DNA of 64,000 bases from Bacillota bacterium (GCA_023416585.1 JAEZHM010000042.1:135494-199493); one strand, 5' to 3'; positions 42,293 through 51,861 are shown, counted from the stretch's first letter. Notes: generated by a model from the sequence alone, not told the origin. Numbers and translations: made by a program.

Positions 42293-43045
42293 ATGATCAG
42301 CCGCAAAACCCCTGACCTTGAAAACAAGCTGCTGATCCTTTTTGCCATTGATGAACTTGGCCCCTTGACCAGTTTGCAGCTATTGCAGTTCCTTGCGGAA
42401 AATAACCTGATGGACTATATCACCATGCAGCTGACCTTGGGGGATATGATGGATTCCGGCCATTTGAGGAGCATTCCCCATGCACTGGGGACGCTGTATA
42501 CGCTTTCCCGTGAGGGCCGGGAATCCTTAGCCCTTTTTTTGCATCGCCTGCCACACAGTACGCGTGTGCTTATACACAGCGCCGTTCCCGGGTGGAAGCC
42601 CAGGTTTGCGAGGGAAACGCAGATGCTTGCGGATTTTCACCGCCGCGAGGATGGGAAACTTGATCTAAGGCTGCGCCTGATGGAGAAGGATTCGCCTCTC
42701 TTGGACATGACACTTATACTTCCCACCCGGGACTTGGCCGATCAGCTTTCCCGCCGGTGGCCGGAAGCCGCGCCGGCGTTTTACGGCTACCTGATGAAGG
42801 AGCTGGGGGATGATTTTTCTTCAGACCAAAGGGTTCCGGGCACCCTGCCCGAAGGCGCGTTTCTTGACAAGGAAAATGCGCAAGGCTTCGTTCTGCGCCT
42901 GAACCGGGGGGGACCGGCCGCTCCTGCGCTTACGATGGCATTGGCGCTGCCGACTAAGTCCATGGCGCTGTTCTTTGCCTGGCACTGGGCGGAGAAGGCG
43001 GATGGAATCTGCGCCTTTTTGATAGCCCGGCTGTCGGAAAAGTGA
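42293..43045 (+). CDS. DUF4364-family protein
   Basis: 250 residues. ENKLLILFAIDELGPLTSLQ followed by LLQFLAENNLMDYITMQ and LREL-like segments gives an N-terminal winged-helix look characteristic of DUF4364, which is common and uncharacterised in Clostridia. The C-terminal half (TLILPTRDLADQL and onward) has no motif I recognise. Start 42293 is chosen for spacing from AAGAAGG; 42284 and 42281 are in-frame alternatives. Possibly a DNA-binding protein. Confidence 0.8.
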   Translation: MISRKTPDLENKLLILFAIDELGPLTSLQLLQFLAENNLMDYITMQLTLGDMMDSGHLRSIPHALGTLYTLSREGRESLALFLHRLPHSTRVLIHSAVPGWKPRFARETQMLADFHRREDGKLDLRLRLMEKDSPLLDMTLILPTRDLADQLSRRWPEAAPAFYGYLMKELGDDFSSDQRVPGTLPEGAFLDKENAQGFVLRLNRGGPAAPALTMALALPTKSMALFFAWHWAEKADGICAFLIARLSEK

Positions 43046-43051
43046 TATGCA

Positions 43052-43087
43052 AAAAGCCCTGGGACGATCACCCGCCCCAGGGCTTTT
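43052..43087. terminator. Bidirectional terminator between converging genes
   Basis: AAAAGCCCTGGG (43052-43063) pairs perfectly with CCCAGGGCTTTT (43076-43087); T-runs lie on the 3' side for both strands. It serves the DUF4364 gene and the minus-strand binding-protein gene. Confidence 0.85.
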
Positions 43088-43093
43088 CCTGTA

Positions 43094-44686
43094 TTAATGG
43101 GAACCGGCGTACCAGTCCACAACCTCCTGAACCATATCCTTCAGGCCGTTGGCATTGAGCTCATTGATATAGCTTACCCAGCCGTCTGTAAGGTTCCGGT
43201 CGCCCTTGATGAATTCAATCATCATCTGGTCCTTGAGGTTGGTGATATTGGTCTGGTATTCGGCCATCTTCGGCAGCGAGAATTGAATCAGATTGCTGAT
43301 GCCGTGCTCCGCATAGCCTAGCGAATACGCCCACTGCTGCTGCTTTGTGGTTAGCGGATAGGGCAGGTTGGGGCCCCACTGCAGTGGGCCGTAGGTGTCA
43401 ACGGCGGCATCCGCCGGATACTTTTCCTTAAACTCCTCGGTCACCTCGAAGACGAAGTTCTCCTCATCCAGCACACGGTAATAGTCGCCATACACAAAGT
43501 CGTTGTATTCCTTCTGGGAGGGGTTGTGCAGATACTGCTGGTTCATGTAATCCATGATCTCCAGGATCCGCTGGAACTTGCCGGGGTCCTCTGTGGCTCC
43601 GGGGCCAAAGCAGTAGAAATTCATCAGCATATTCCAGGCCTTTACGCCGCTCTTTCCCTTGGGGCCGGTGACAGGCGGGCCAAAGGCGAAGTCAGCCCCT
43701 GGATTGGCAGCCAGCGCTTCAGTAAACACGGCGCCGACTTCTGCTTCGGGCTGCCCTTCATAGGAGTTGGGCTCTTCCCAATGGTAGTAGTTGCCGCGGC
43801 AAGTCATGCCGATGCGGCCGTTGATGAGGGAATGGGAGATCGCCCAGTAACCGCCGGTATTTTCGCCCGTGACAAACTCGGGATCCAGTACGCCATCTTT
43901 ATACCATTTCTGGGCATAGGCCAGCGCCTGTTTGTATTCCTCGGTCTGGGCAGCCCAAACCACGTTGCCTTCATCATCCAATTGGAAGTAGCTGTGGTCG
44001 GTGCGGCCGTCCGGAGCGCCGGGATTAATGCCAAACGCGCCGAAGAGCACACGCAGGCCATCGGAAGAAAGGCCGTAGGTGTCGTCCTTTCCGTTTCCGT
44101 CGGGGTCTTCCTTGGCAAAGCGGTAGATCAGCTTCTCAAACTCATCCAAGGTCGTGGGCAGATCTTTTACGCCCAGCTTATCCAGCCACTTTTGGTTGTA
44201 CAAGATGGGAAGATGGAATGCGTTGGTGGCGTTGATGGAGGGAATGCCAAAGGTTTTGCCGTCTACAACGCCCATGCTCCAGTATTTTCCTTCGCTGAAA
44301 TCGGTAATTCGTTGGTAGGTGAGGGGCGCGTATTTCTTGACCATCTCCAAATCGATGGGAGAGATGACACCCTGATCCACGTAGGTTAATAGCTGGGAGG
44401 GATCCTTCATGCGGATCACATCCGGCGTGTTCCCCGCGGCGATGTAGGAAGTATTCAAGACCTCCAGAAAGTTGGCGTCATCAATGTTGAGCATCTGAAT
44501 GTCCACATTGAACTTCTCTTCCACTTTCTTGGTGATCACGGCGTCATCCGCAAAGGGATGAATGAGGTAGGTAGTCCATGTAATGGTGTAGGGGGTCTCA
44601 TACTTGCCGGCTTCCGCCACAGCCATGGCGGGCAGGCAGGCAAACAGCATTGCCGCGGCCAGCAGCCATACCAGGATCTTCCGCAT
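43094..44686 (-). CDS. Extracellular solute-binding protein (family 1, LplA-like)
   Basis: 530 residues. Signal peptide ILVWLLAAAMLFACLPAMAV then AEAGKYE. One cysteine (LFAC) sits in the hydrophobic core, but the residues before it fit a lipobox poorly and a type I site AVA-EAG follows. The KEDPDGNGKDDTYGLSSDG loop is typical of the family. The start at 44686 follows GGAGGAGA. It is downstream of the two permeases on the same strand, with a 35-base gap. Ligand probably an oligosaccharide from the neighbouring lyase/hydrolase genes. Confidence 0.92.
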   Translation of the reverse strand: MRKILVWLLAAAMLFACLPAMAVAEAGKYETPYTITWTTYLIHPFADDAVITKKVEEKFNVDIQMLNIDDANFLEVLNTSYIAAGNTPDVIRMKDPSQLLTYVDQGVISPIDLEMVKKYAPLTYQRITDFSEGKYWSMGVVDGKTFGIPSINATNAFHLPILYNQKWLDKLGVKDLPTTLDEFEKLIYRFAKEDPDGNGKDDTYGLSSDGLRVLFGAFGINPGAPDGRTDHSYFQLDDEGNVVWAAQTEEYKQALAYAQKWYKDGVLDPEFVTGENTGGYWAISHSLINGRIGMTCRGNYYHWEEPNSYEGQPEAEVGAVFTEALAANPGADFAFGPPVTGPKGKSGVKAWNMLMNFYCFGPGATEDPGKFQRILEIMDYMNQQYLHNPSQKEYNDFVYGDYYRVLDEENFVFEVTEEFKEKYPADAAVDTYGPLQWGPNLPYPLTTKQQQWAYSLGYAEHGISNLIQFSLPKMAEYQTNITNLKDQMMIEFIKGDRNLTDGWVSYINELNANGLKDMVQEVVDWYAGSH

Positions 44687-44721
44687 AGTGTCTCTCCTCC
44701 TTTTTATGCTTCTCAAAGGGG

Positions 44722-45606
44722 CTACCCCTTTAAAGAACCGATCATGATCCCCTTTACAAAATATTTCTGTATAAAGGGATAGACAATCAATATCGGGAGC
44801 GTGGTGACGATCACCATGGCCGCCTTGATGGTCTCGTTAGCCAGCAGGTTTTTCTGCTGCTCCGTTTCGCCAGCCAGCGACACCAATTGAGAAGAGCCTT
44901 CCAGCACCACGCGGCGGAGCGTAACCTGCAGGATTTGCTTTTCCGGTGTGCGGATGTATATCATGCCGTCGAACCATGCGTTCCAATGGCCTACAGCCGT
45001 CCACAGGCTGATGGTGGCTATGATGGGCAGGGACAATGGCACGATGATTTTATATAAAATCAGGATATCGTTTGCTCCATCGATCCTGGCCGATTCCTCC
45101 AGCGAATCCGGCAGCGATTGGATGAAGTTTCGCATGATGACGATGTTGTAAGCGCTGATGCAGCCTGGAAGCACCAATGCCCATACCGTATCCACCATAC
45201 CCAGCGATTGCACATTCAGGTATTCCGGAATCAGGCCACCGCTGAAAAACATGGTAAAGACGAGAAGCGCAGTCCAGAAGCCACGATTGGGAAAGGACTT
45301 TTTCGACAGCACAAAAGCGAAATTGAAACCCAGAACCACTGCGATGGCCGTGCCCAGCACCGTCCGTGTGATGGACCAGAAAAATCCGTAGTAGATATAA
45401 ACAGACTTGAACACTTGCTGGTATGCTTGCAGCGTCACAGCACCCGGCCAGAAGTACACCTTGGAAAGCGCCACCGCCCCCGGGTTGGCCAGGGACAAAG
45501 CAAACAGATACCAAAACGGATAAGCCATGGTAAAAACAAGCATCCCCAGAAACAGATAATTGAGGCTGTCAAAAACGCGTTCCCCCGCACTTTTTCTAAT
45601 CCGCAT
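44722..45606 (-). CDS. ABC transporter permease, YtcP/LplC type
   Basis: 294 residues with six spans. The EAA loop is LEESARIDGANDILILYKII and the C-terminus KGIMIGSLKG is the family's usual ending. It follows the LplB-type permease by 13 bases, with GGAGG before the ATG. Forms the second importer together with the flanking genes. Confidence 0.92.
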   Translation of the reverse strand: MRIRKSAGERVFDSLNYLFLGMLVFTMAYPFWYLFALSLANPGAVALSKVYFWPGAVTLQAYQQVFKSVYIYYGFFWSITRTVLGTAIAVVLGFNFAFVLSKKSFPNRGFWTALLVFTMFFSGGLIPEYLNVQSLGMVDTVWALVLPGCISAYNIVIMRNFIQSLPDSLEESARIDGANDILILYKIIVPLSLPIIATISLWTAVGHWNAWFDGMIYIRTPEKQILQVTLRRVVLEGSSQLVSLAGETEQQKNLLANETIKAAMVIVTTLPILIVYPFIQKYFVKGIMIGSLKG

Positions 45607-45619
45607 TTTCGTCGCCTCC

Positions 45620-46564
45620 TTACCAGATTCCGTTATCGCTGATCTTTTTGGAAACGGCGTTGGTAATGATCACCAAACTGAAGGCAATGACGTTCCTGAA
45701 CAGGCCCACAGCGGTGGACTGTGCGTATTTCAGCGATTTCAGGCCCAACTCATACGTATATACACCCAGTACGTTGGATACCTTGTAAACCGCGGCGTTC
45801 ATCATGTTGTATACCTGGTCAAAATTATCGCTCAATATGTTTCCGGAGTTCAGGATCAGCATGATGGTAATGGTGGGGATAATGGAGGGCAGCGTAATGT
45901 ACCATACCCTTTGGAACCTGGTCGCACCGTCAATAACAGCGGCCTCGTACATTTCCTGATCAACGTTCGAAAGCGCGGCCAGATAGATGATGGAGCCCCA
46001 GCCGCAGCTTTTCCAAATGTTTGTAACCACCAGAACCCAGCGGAAGGTGGAGGGCTCGCCCATAAAGTAATAGGGCTTTCCGCCAAGTATTCCGGTGAGT
46101 GCCGCGATGGGGCCATTGGAGGGGGACAGCAATTGAACAAACAGGCCGGACAGCGTGACCCAGGAGATAAAGTGAGGCAGGTAGGAAAGGGTCTGCACCA
46201 CTTTTTTATACCTGGCATGGGCCACCTCGTTAAGCAAAAGGGCCAGAAGGATGGGTGCTGGAAAACCGATGGTCAGGTTCATGATTCCGAGAATTAGGGT
46301 ATTCAAAAAGGAATTCATGAACTGCGGCAGTGCAAAAATCTGCCGGTAAATATCAAATCCAACCCATTCGCTTCCCCAAATGCCCTTGGTTATCTTAAAA
46401 TTCCGAAAAGCGATTTGAAGGCCGTAGAGCGGAACATATTTGAAAATGATCAATGCAGCCAGCGAAGGCAGAAACAGCAGCACCAGATACCTGGCATTCC
46501 AATACCGCCTTATCAAAGGTGTTCGCTTGTATGGTTTTAAGTGCGCATGGCTTGGTAAAATCAA
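45620..46564 (-). CDS. ABC transporter permease, LplB type
   Basis: 314 residues with six spans beginning LVLLFLPSLAALIIFKYVPL. The EAA loop is YEAAVIDGATRFQRVWYITL. The start is a TTG at 46564, seven bases after a strong GGAGGTG; no ATG fits the frame nearby. It begins 33 bases after the upstream (alpha/alpha)6 protein gene, so the four minus-strand genes 48262-43094 look like one operon. Confidence 0.9.
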   Translation of the reverse strand: MILPSHAHLKPYKRTPLIRRYWNARYLVLLFLPSLAALIIFKYVPLYGLQIAFRNFKITKGIWGSEWVGFDIYRQIFALPQFMNSFLNTLILGIMNLTIGFPAPILLALLLNEVAHARYKKVVQTLSYLPHFISWVTLSGLFVQLLSPSNGPIAALTGILGGKPYYFMGEPSTFRWVLVVTNIWKSCGWGSIIYLAALSNVDQEMYEAAVIDGATRFQRVWYITLPSIIPTITIMLILNSGNILSDNFDQVYNMMNAAVYKVSNVLGVYTYELGLKSLKYAQSTAVGLFRNVIAFSLVIITNAVSKKISDNGIW

Positions 46565-46597
46565 ACGGCTGCACCTCCGAAACGAAAAATCTTTCGG

Positions 46598-48262
46598 TCA
46601 CAGGCGCCTTATAAGCGGCTGTGTCCGTAAGCTGATGACCCGGTCCACAGGCGTATAAGCGGTAAAATAAACAGTCACATGCTTATCGCTGCGCGGATAG
46701 GCGCCGCCCATGCGGCTCGTCACGTCATGGGCGCTAAATGCCGGCCCGACAGTGATCACTTCCTGCTTTTGCGACATAGCTTCCACCATGCCGTCCAGCA
46801 CGTTGATATACAGCCCGCCATGGCCTTTCACAATAAAATGCTCAGTGCGCACAGAGCAATCCGGCAAAAAGGAAAACTCAATCCGCAAAGGCACCTGGTC
46901 CAATCCGTCAGTTACAAGGTGTAGATCGACGCCGCCCGGTTGATCAACAGCCTCCAGCGACATGTTAAGGGCCAACCCCTCCATGCGTTTTCGGGTATGA
47001 ACGTTGTCCATGGCCCACCAGTCGGAGGTTGCGGGCTTTTCCTCAAACGGCAAATAATACCAGCTTTCGCTGCGGCTTGTCATGCGATATCCGTTTTCTT
47101 TTTGCTCCAACGTGTCTGCGATGAAATGCCGGCGGTCGCAAACATTGGCATAAATGTTCATATACACGCTGAACGCGCCGGATTGGAAATAAAAGCAGTT
47201 GGGCTTGCCCTTGAGCAGTGTATAGGAAAAATCGCCGCTGCGCACCCTTGCTATGTTAGAAGCGGGGAAAAGCCGCCGGTATGACAGCATAGGCGGATCG
47301 AACGCTTCCGATGCGCCATAGCCGTCCATTTCAGGGAATAGAAGCAGCCATTCCAAGCCGTCGCCGTGAAACGCGGCTGACTGGCCCCGCTTTTTTACGT
47401 CCTGATAGATCCATTCAGCCATGGCGCCAAACTGCGGCTCCTTCAAGAGGTAGCCAACCAGCAGGTACAGCTTATAATAGCTGCCGGTATATATTTTTTC
47501 GCCGAGATCCTGGCGGGTGGAGTTATTGGTGAACACGCTGCCGTCAGGATCGATGTAGCAATACATCATTTCCAGGTTCCGCTTGGCGGCCAGAAGATAT
47601 TGATGATCCTGGGTGGCAAGATACAGGCGGATCATCTGGTCGTCGTTCACCTGATTGTAATTTCCGGCGCTGCGCTCGGCAAACTCGCCGTCTTCACTTA
47701 AATCAAGGCCTTCCTCCAAATAATCCTGAGCCCTTGCCTTAAGCTCTTTCCGGCCGGTGATTTTTGTTAAGGACAAAAGGCAGGAAGCAATGGCCCAGCG
47801 GTGGTTCGGCGTGTGGAAGCCGCCGTTCATGATACCGGTAGCCGCCGTGTCTATCAGGCGCAAAAAGGGCTCCTTCAGCCAGTCAAATTTCTGGTCAGCC
47901 GTTGTCTCATACAGCCACCAGGCGTTCAGCAGAGCATTGACCATAAATGCCGTATCGGGGGCCGAAGCGAAGTTGCAGTTGGACAAATCATAGCAGCCAC
48001 CCGGACGCTGATGCTTTTCCATATAGAGGAATGCTGCTTGGATTGCCTGACCAACCTTTTCGCTTTTATAGAAGGCGGAAGCTGGAGTCAAATAGACAAT
48101 GATCAGCCGGGACAGCACAAAACCGCAGCTGCGCGGATCCACATGGAATTCTTCCAGCATAAATCCGCCAAAGCGTGATTCCCCTCCATCCATGATCTGT
48201 GACGAAAGCAGCCCAGGTATTTCACGGTCCCACGCGGACAGCATTTCAGGCATGTGGAGCAT
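46598..48262 (-). CDS. Putative polysaccharide lyase-like (alpha/alpha)6 protein
   Basis: 554 residues, no signal peptide. The first ~300 residues are helical repeats with aromatic clusters (GGFHTPNHRWAIASCLLSL near 155, SAGNYNQVNDDQMIRLYLA near 205). The remainder is beta-rich. This two-part layout recalls heparinase II/III and related lyases that act from a toroid plus beta-sandwich; the NHRW and NYNQVND motifs are the most likely active-site region. The family is not assigned. GGGGAGAAAAA precedes the ATG at 48262. It heads an importer operon and is divergent from GH105. Confidence 0.6.
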   Translation of the reverse strand: MLHMPEMLSAWDREIPGLLSSQIMDGGESRFGGFMLEEFHVDPRSCGFVLSRLIIVYLTPASAFYKSEKVGQAIQAAFLYMEKHQRPGGCYDLSNCNFASAPDTAFMVNALLNAWWLYETTADQKFDWLKEPFLRLIDTAATGIMNGGFHTPNHRWAIASCLLSLTKITGRKELKARAQDYLEEGLDLSEDGEFAERSAGNYNQVNDDQMIRLYLATQDHQYLLAAKRNLEMMYCYIDPDGSVFTNNSTRQDLGEKIYTGSYYKLYLLVGYLLKEPQFGAMAEWIYQDVKKRGQSAAFHGDGLEWLLLFPEMDGYGASEAFDPPMLSYRRLFPASNIARVRSGDFSYTLLKGKPNCFYFQSGAFSVYMNIYANVCDRRHFIADTLEQKENGYRMTSRSESWYYLPFEEKPATSDWWAMDNVHTRKRMEGLALNMSLEAVDQPGGVDLHLVTDGLDQVPLRIEFSFLPDCSVRTEHFIVKGHGGLYINVLDGMVEAMSQKQEVITVGPAFSAHDVTSRMGGAYPRSDKHVTVYFTAYTPVDRVISLRTQPLIRRL

Positions 48263-48322
48263 ACGCTTTTTCTCCCCATCTATCCATATGAATATGTATA
48301 AACGCATTTCTAACTTAAAAAA

Positions 48323-48351
48323 ATGTTATCATGATTTACCTATATTTGCAA
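48323..48351 (-). promoter_or_regulatory. Promoter of the minus-strand lyase-importer operon
   Basis: On the minus strand TTGCAA (48346-48351), a 17-base spacer, TAACAT (48323-48328), about 60 bases before the gene start at 48262. Confidence 0.6.
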
Positions 48352-48647
48352 GGAAAAACAATGAGCATATTTTGCTTATATTGCGAACATGGGGAAAAGT
48401 CCGCATCGTTAGGTAGTGCTTTGCATTCCGGCCATATTTCTATCTAATTGATGCGAATATTCTCCAATTGCGCCCTTAAAAAAGCCTTATATGCAATGTT
48501 TTGTATTCCATTTACTAAAATATCGGCAAAGATTGCGTTGACCTTTTCTTTGGACACACAAAGGAAATGTAGGGATTTTCGGCAAGGGCGGAATAGAAGA
48601 AGAAGACAACATTATCAATATATGACCTAAAGTTATGCAAATAGATC

Positions 48648-48675
48648 TTTACAGATTGGTTAATTGCTGTATAAT
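48648..48675 (+). promoter_or_regulatory. Promoter upstream of GH105
   Basis: TTTACA (48648-48653), a 16-base spacer, TATAAT (48670-48675). It lies about 180 bases ahead of the GH105 gene and just before a 15-codon ORF. The 594-base gap 48263-48856 otherwise shows only this, the divergent promoter and A/T-rich sequence. Confidence 0.6.
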
Positions 48676-48703
48676 GTATTTACCATCGAGCAGGAGAAGC
48701 AGT

Positions 48704-48751
48704 CATGAAAATCACCTGTTTGGAAGAACCAGGGACTCTTCCGGCGGAATA
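48704..48751 (+). pseudogene. Short ORF, possible remnant of a gene start
   Basis: ATG at 48704 after GCAGGAGAAG encodes MKITCLEEPGTLPAE and stops. Ribosome site and promoter are well formed. Reading on in frame gives a stop seven codons later and then LYSIWGYEIYAYRPARKKH, which looks protein-like, so this may be the decayed 5' end of a gene that once preceded GH105. It could also be a leader peptide. Confidence 0.35.
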
Positions 48752-48856
48752 GTTGAGGGCGGATAGAGGGTGAGCTTTATATAGCATTTGGGGCTATGAA
48801 ATCTACGCTTACCGCCCTGCAAGGAAAAAGCACAACTATAAAGGGGTATCTGCCGC

Positions 48857-49897
48857 ATGACATATCCATACCATAACATATCCAACAAAATTATTGGAAA
48901 ACTGGCTTCCGCGCGGGGCAACGGAGGTGTGGATGACCACATGTCCCTGGACACCTGGGAATGGCCGCAGGGCGTGGCCCTATACGCGATGTGCAAAACG
49001 TATCTGGAAACAAAAGACGGGCGGATATTGGACCTGCTTGAAACATGGTATGGCAGGCACCTTCAGGAAGGTTTGCCGAATTGCAATGTGAATACCACCG
49101 CGCCTATGATCGGCATGGTGATGCTTTATGAAATCACAAGGAACGTAAAATATGAAAAGCCCATTTCCGATTGGGCATCATGGATCATACATAGAATGCC
49201 CCGCACACAGGAAAACGGCCTGCAGCATGTGACCAGCCATGATGAAAACGATCAGCAGCTTTGGGACGACACACTGTTTATGACGGTCCTGTTTTTGTAC
49301 AGGGCGGGAATTGCTCTTTACCGGACAGAATGGATGGAGGAAGCGAAGTACCAGTTCCTATTACATATCAAATACCTGCATTGTCACGAAAACAACCTTT
49401 GGTACCATGGCTTCAGCTTTTTGGGCAGGCATCATTTCGCCGATGCCTTTTGGGCCAGGGGAAACGGTTGGTATACAGCGGCGGCTGCGGATATGTTGGA
49501 AATCATGCCTTCGGACAGCGTCAGCCGCATCATTCTGGAAACGTACAAGGGCCAATGCGAGGCGCTTATCAAACTACAGTCCCCCACCGGACTGTGGCAC
49601 ACGCTGCTGGACAGGGAGGATAGCTATCTGGAAACAAGCGCCAGCGCGGCCATCGCCTATGGCCTAATGAAGGGGATCCGCCTTGGCTGCCTGCCTGAAA
49701 GCTGCCGGCCGTATGCGGATAAGGCGGTTCAGGCGGTGCTTAGCCAGGTGGCGGAGGATGGAACGGTACTAAACGTATCCTATGGAACGCCTATGGGGGA
49801 CGACCTGAACTTTTACAGAAGCATTCCCATCCGCCCTACTGCTTATGGGCAGGGGCTGGTTTTTTTGATGCTGACCGAAAAAATGATCCGATCCTAA
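48857..49897 (+). CDS. Unsaturated rhamnogalacturonyl hydrolase, GH105 family
   Basis: 346 residues, no signal peptide. Removes unsaturated galacturonate from the non-reducing end of pectin-derived oligosaccharides in the cytoplasm. Motifs shared with YteR/YesR: DTWEWPQGVALYAMCKTYL near 32, NCNVNTTAP near 75, and the acid-bearing LWDDTLFMTVLFL near 135. Its product feeds into the KdgF/KduI/KduD steps encoded in the first locus. The upstream ribosome site is weak. Downstream it converges on the ROK kinase gene with only 31 bases between. Confidence 0.92.
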   Translation: MTYPYHNISNKIIGKLASARGNGGVDDHMSLDTWEWPQGVALYAMCKTYLETKDGRILDLLETWYGRHLQEGLPNCNVNTTAPMIGMVMLYEITRNVKYEKPISDWASWIIHRMPRTQENGLQHVTSHDENDQQLWDDTLFMTVLFLYRAGIALYRTEWMEEAKYQFLLHIKYLHCHENNLWYHGFSFLGRHHFADAFWARGNGWYTAAAADMLEIMPSDSVSRIILETYKGQCEALIKLQSPTGLWHTLLDREDSYLETSASAAIAYGLMKGIRLGCLPESCRPYADKAVQAVLSQVAEDGTVLNVSYGTPMGDDLNFYRSIPIRPTAYGQGLVFLMLTEKMIRS

Positions 49898-49928
49898 AGG
49901 ACTGCAATACGGGTTGTAAGGCAGAATT

Positions 49929-50843
49929 TCAATTTTCCAGCTTTGAAGACAGCACGCTTGCGGCATACATCGCAGCGCCATGAAGCCCCGGCTCGGCAAG
50001 TACACCCTGGCGGATAGGAATATCTCGGAACACAGGCTGCGCAAATTCCCTGTAGCAGGACGTGAGCCCCGGCAAAATGACATCGGCGCTTTTCATGCAG
50101 CCTCCGCCAAGCACAATGATATCGGGGTCCACGACACATGCAATATTGGACAGCGCAACAGAAAGGTCCTTTACCGCCCGGTTTACCAAAGCCGCTGCCC
50201 CAGGATGACCGGAGGCGGCCAAATCGTATACCTCACCCGCGTGGGAAAACGGAACATGCAAGGATGCTTCAGCCTTGCGCACAAGCGCCTCACCGGACGC
50301 TTCGCTTTCTATGGCGCCAGGCGGCAGGTCACCGTAGGGAGTGCGCCCGGGATCGCAGGATATGCACCCGAACTCCCCCGAACAGCCGTGAGCACCGCGG
50401 ATTAGCCGCCCGTTTATGCATATGCCCCCGCCTATGCCCGTGGACAAAGTGACATATACCACCGTTTCCATGCCTTTCCCGGCGCCAAGAAGCGCTTCGG
50501 CAAGGCACGCCACATTCGCATCGTTTTCCATTGCCACAGGTTTGCCAACAAGCTTGTTAAGATAACTGCGTACAGGAAAGCCATCAAACCCGACCAGATT
50601 GCTGGTGAGCACGGTCGTCTCCCCATCCCTGGAAACGCCGCCGGGAACCCCCATTCCGACCCCCTTGGCTTCTTCCCATCCAGGAAGCGCCCGTATAGCG
50701 TCCGAAATGCGTTGAAGCACGTTCGTTACACCCAGTTCAGCCTGGGTATCCATTTTTACTGTACTCAGGATCTGCCCCTGATCATTCACAAGAGCCGTAC
50801 GCAGATGCGTTCCGCCAAGGTCAACACCGATCCATACATTCAT
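49929..50843 (-). CDS. ROK-family sugar kinase
   Basis: 304 residues. ATP-binding motif GVDLGGTHLRTAL at the start, catalytic Asp in MENDANVACLAEALLGAG, and VTLSTGIGGGICINGRLIRG. The usual ROK zinc motif (CxCGxxGCxE) is altered here to GCISCDPGRTP, retaining only two of its cysteines. It likely phosphorylates a hexose or amino sugar released by the locus; glucokinase is the default, not a demonstrated, activity. AAGGAG precedes the ATG at 50843. Confidence 0.88.
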   Translation of the reverse strand: MNVWIGVDLGGTHLRTALVNDQGQILSTVKMDTQAELGVTNVLQRISDAIRALPGWEEAKGVGMGVPGGVSRDGETTVLTSNLVGFDGFPVRSYLNKLVGKPVAMENDANVACLAEALLGAGKGMETVVYVTLSTGIGGGICINGRLIRGAHGCSGEFGCISCDPGRTPYGDLPPGAIESEASGEALVRKAEASLHVPFSHAGEVYDLAASGHPGAAALVNRAVKDLSVALSNIACVVDPDIIVLGGGCMKSADVILPGLTSCYREFAQPVFRDIPIRQGVLAEPGLHGAAMYAASVLSSKLEN

Positions 50844-50940
50844 GAAAATACTCCTTGCCAATATAAATCCACTTTTGATGTAGGCGGCCGATCATAAGCG
50901 GGAAAAGCATATACCCGCCATACCACCGGCAAAAAGCACA

Positions 50941-51840
50941 TCACCGTGCCTTTGCAATGAAGGGCCGGTTCGTTTTTCTGTAATGGGACGGCGAGCAGCC
51001 GCACAGTTTATGAAAAACGCGGTTGAACTGAGAAAAGCTATTAAAGCCGCAGTCGTCGGCAATCTCGGAAACAGCGTCGTCCGTAAATATCAAAAATTGC
51101 TGGGCATTGCGGATGCGCGTACGCTGGATGTACTCCGTAACGCTAAAGTGCGTGACATGCTTGAACTGATGGCTTAAATAGCACGGGCTGATGAAAAACC
51201 GCTGAGCCAGGCCTTCCAGGGAAAGCGGTTTGGGAAAGCTGGAATGGATATAGGCACATATGTCGTATATCTTGTCGGTCAGGGAACTCTGTCCTGCTTC
51301 CACATGGAAAAGGTTCTGGCTGCGGTACTCGTATAAAGCCATCAGCAGTTTCACGAAACAATGGTGCATGCGCAGGTCCCTGATGGCGTCGGAGGATGCA
51401 TCATCGGAGAATAACTCATTCAGCGCTGAAAAGATTATCTGGCGGTGCTTTGGGTCAAACCGGAAAATAGGCACCTGCTCGTTGAAAACATCCAGCAATT
51501 TGCCGTATTCCGGTAAAAAGTCGCAAAACTGCTCCGGATAGTTGAAGTTGACGACCAGACGCTTTTTGGGGGCACCGACGGGATAATGGGATTTATGCAA
51601 AAGGGCGGGACGAAGGCACACGATATCATACCGCTGCAGGGGATACAGCTGCCCTTCTATGATGTGGTAGGCTTCATCATCCAGCAGTATGAACATTTCA
51701 TAGAACGAATGGAAATGTTGAAAATCCATGTTCACACTGTGGCTGCGCTCGTCATAATCGAAATAATAGAAAAACGGATCGGTAGGCTGCCGGAAGCGGA
51801 TCTCATACTTCCCTTCGCGCAGCGGCAAATCGTTCATCAT
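50941..51840 (-). CDS. AraC-family transcriptional regulator
   Basis: 299 residues. N-terminal cupin sensing domain (DFQHFHSFYEMFILLDDEAY near 40) and C-terminal double helix-turn-helix (AQRFFISPCYLSHQFKHVTH, then ADDCGFNSFSQFNRVFHKL). GGAGGCGCGCT precedes the ATG. It starts 21 bases after the unknown gene on the same strand, so they may be co-transcribed. Probably controls the second polysaccharide locus. Confidence 0.92.
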   Translation of the reverse strand: MMNDLPLREGKYEIRFRQPTDPFFYYFDYDERSHSVNMDFQHFHSFYEMFILLDDEAYHIIEGQLYPLQRYDIVCLRPALLHKSHYPVGAPKKRLVVNFNYPEQFCDFLPEYGKLLDVFNEQVPIFRFDPKHRQIIFSALNELFSDDASSDAIRDLRMHHCFVKLLMALYEYRSQNLFHVEAGQSSLTDKIYDICAYIHSSFPKPLSLEGLAQRFFISPCYLSHQFKHVTHFSVTEYIQRTRIRNAQQFLIFTDDAVSEIADDCGFNSFSQFNRVFHKLCGCSPSHYRKTNRPFIAKAR

Positions 51841-51861
51841 AGCGCGCCTCCGTTTGCCGTA

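Noticed and set aside
43526..44389. Plus-strand ORF of 287 codons inside the binding-protein gene
   Set aside because: Shadow frame opposite a clear family 1 binding protein; composition not protein-like.
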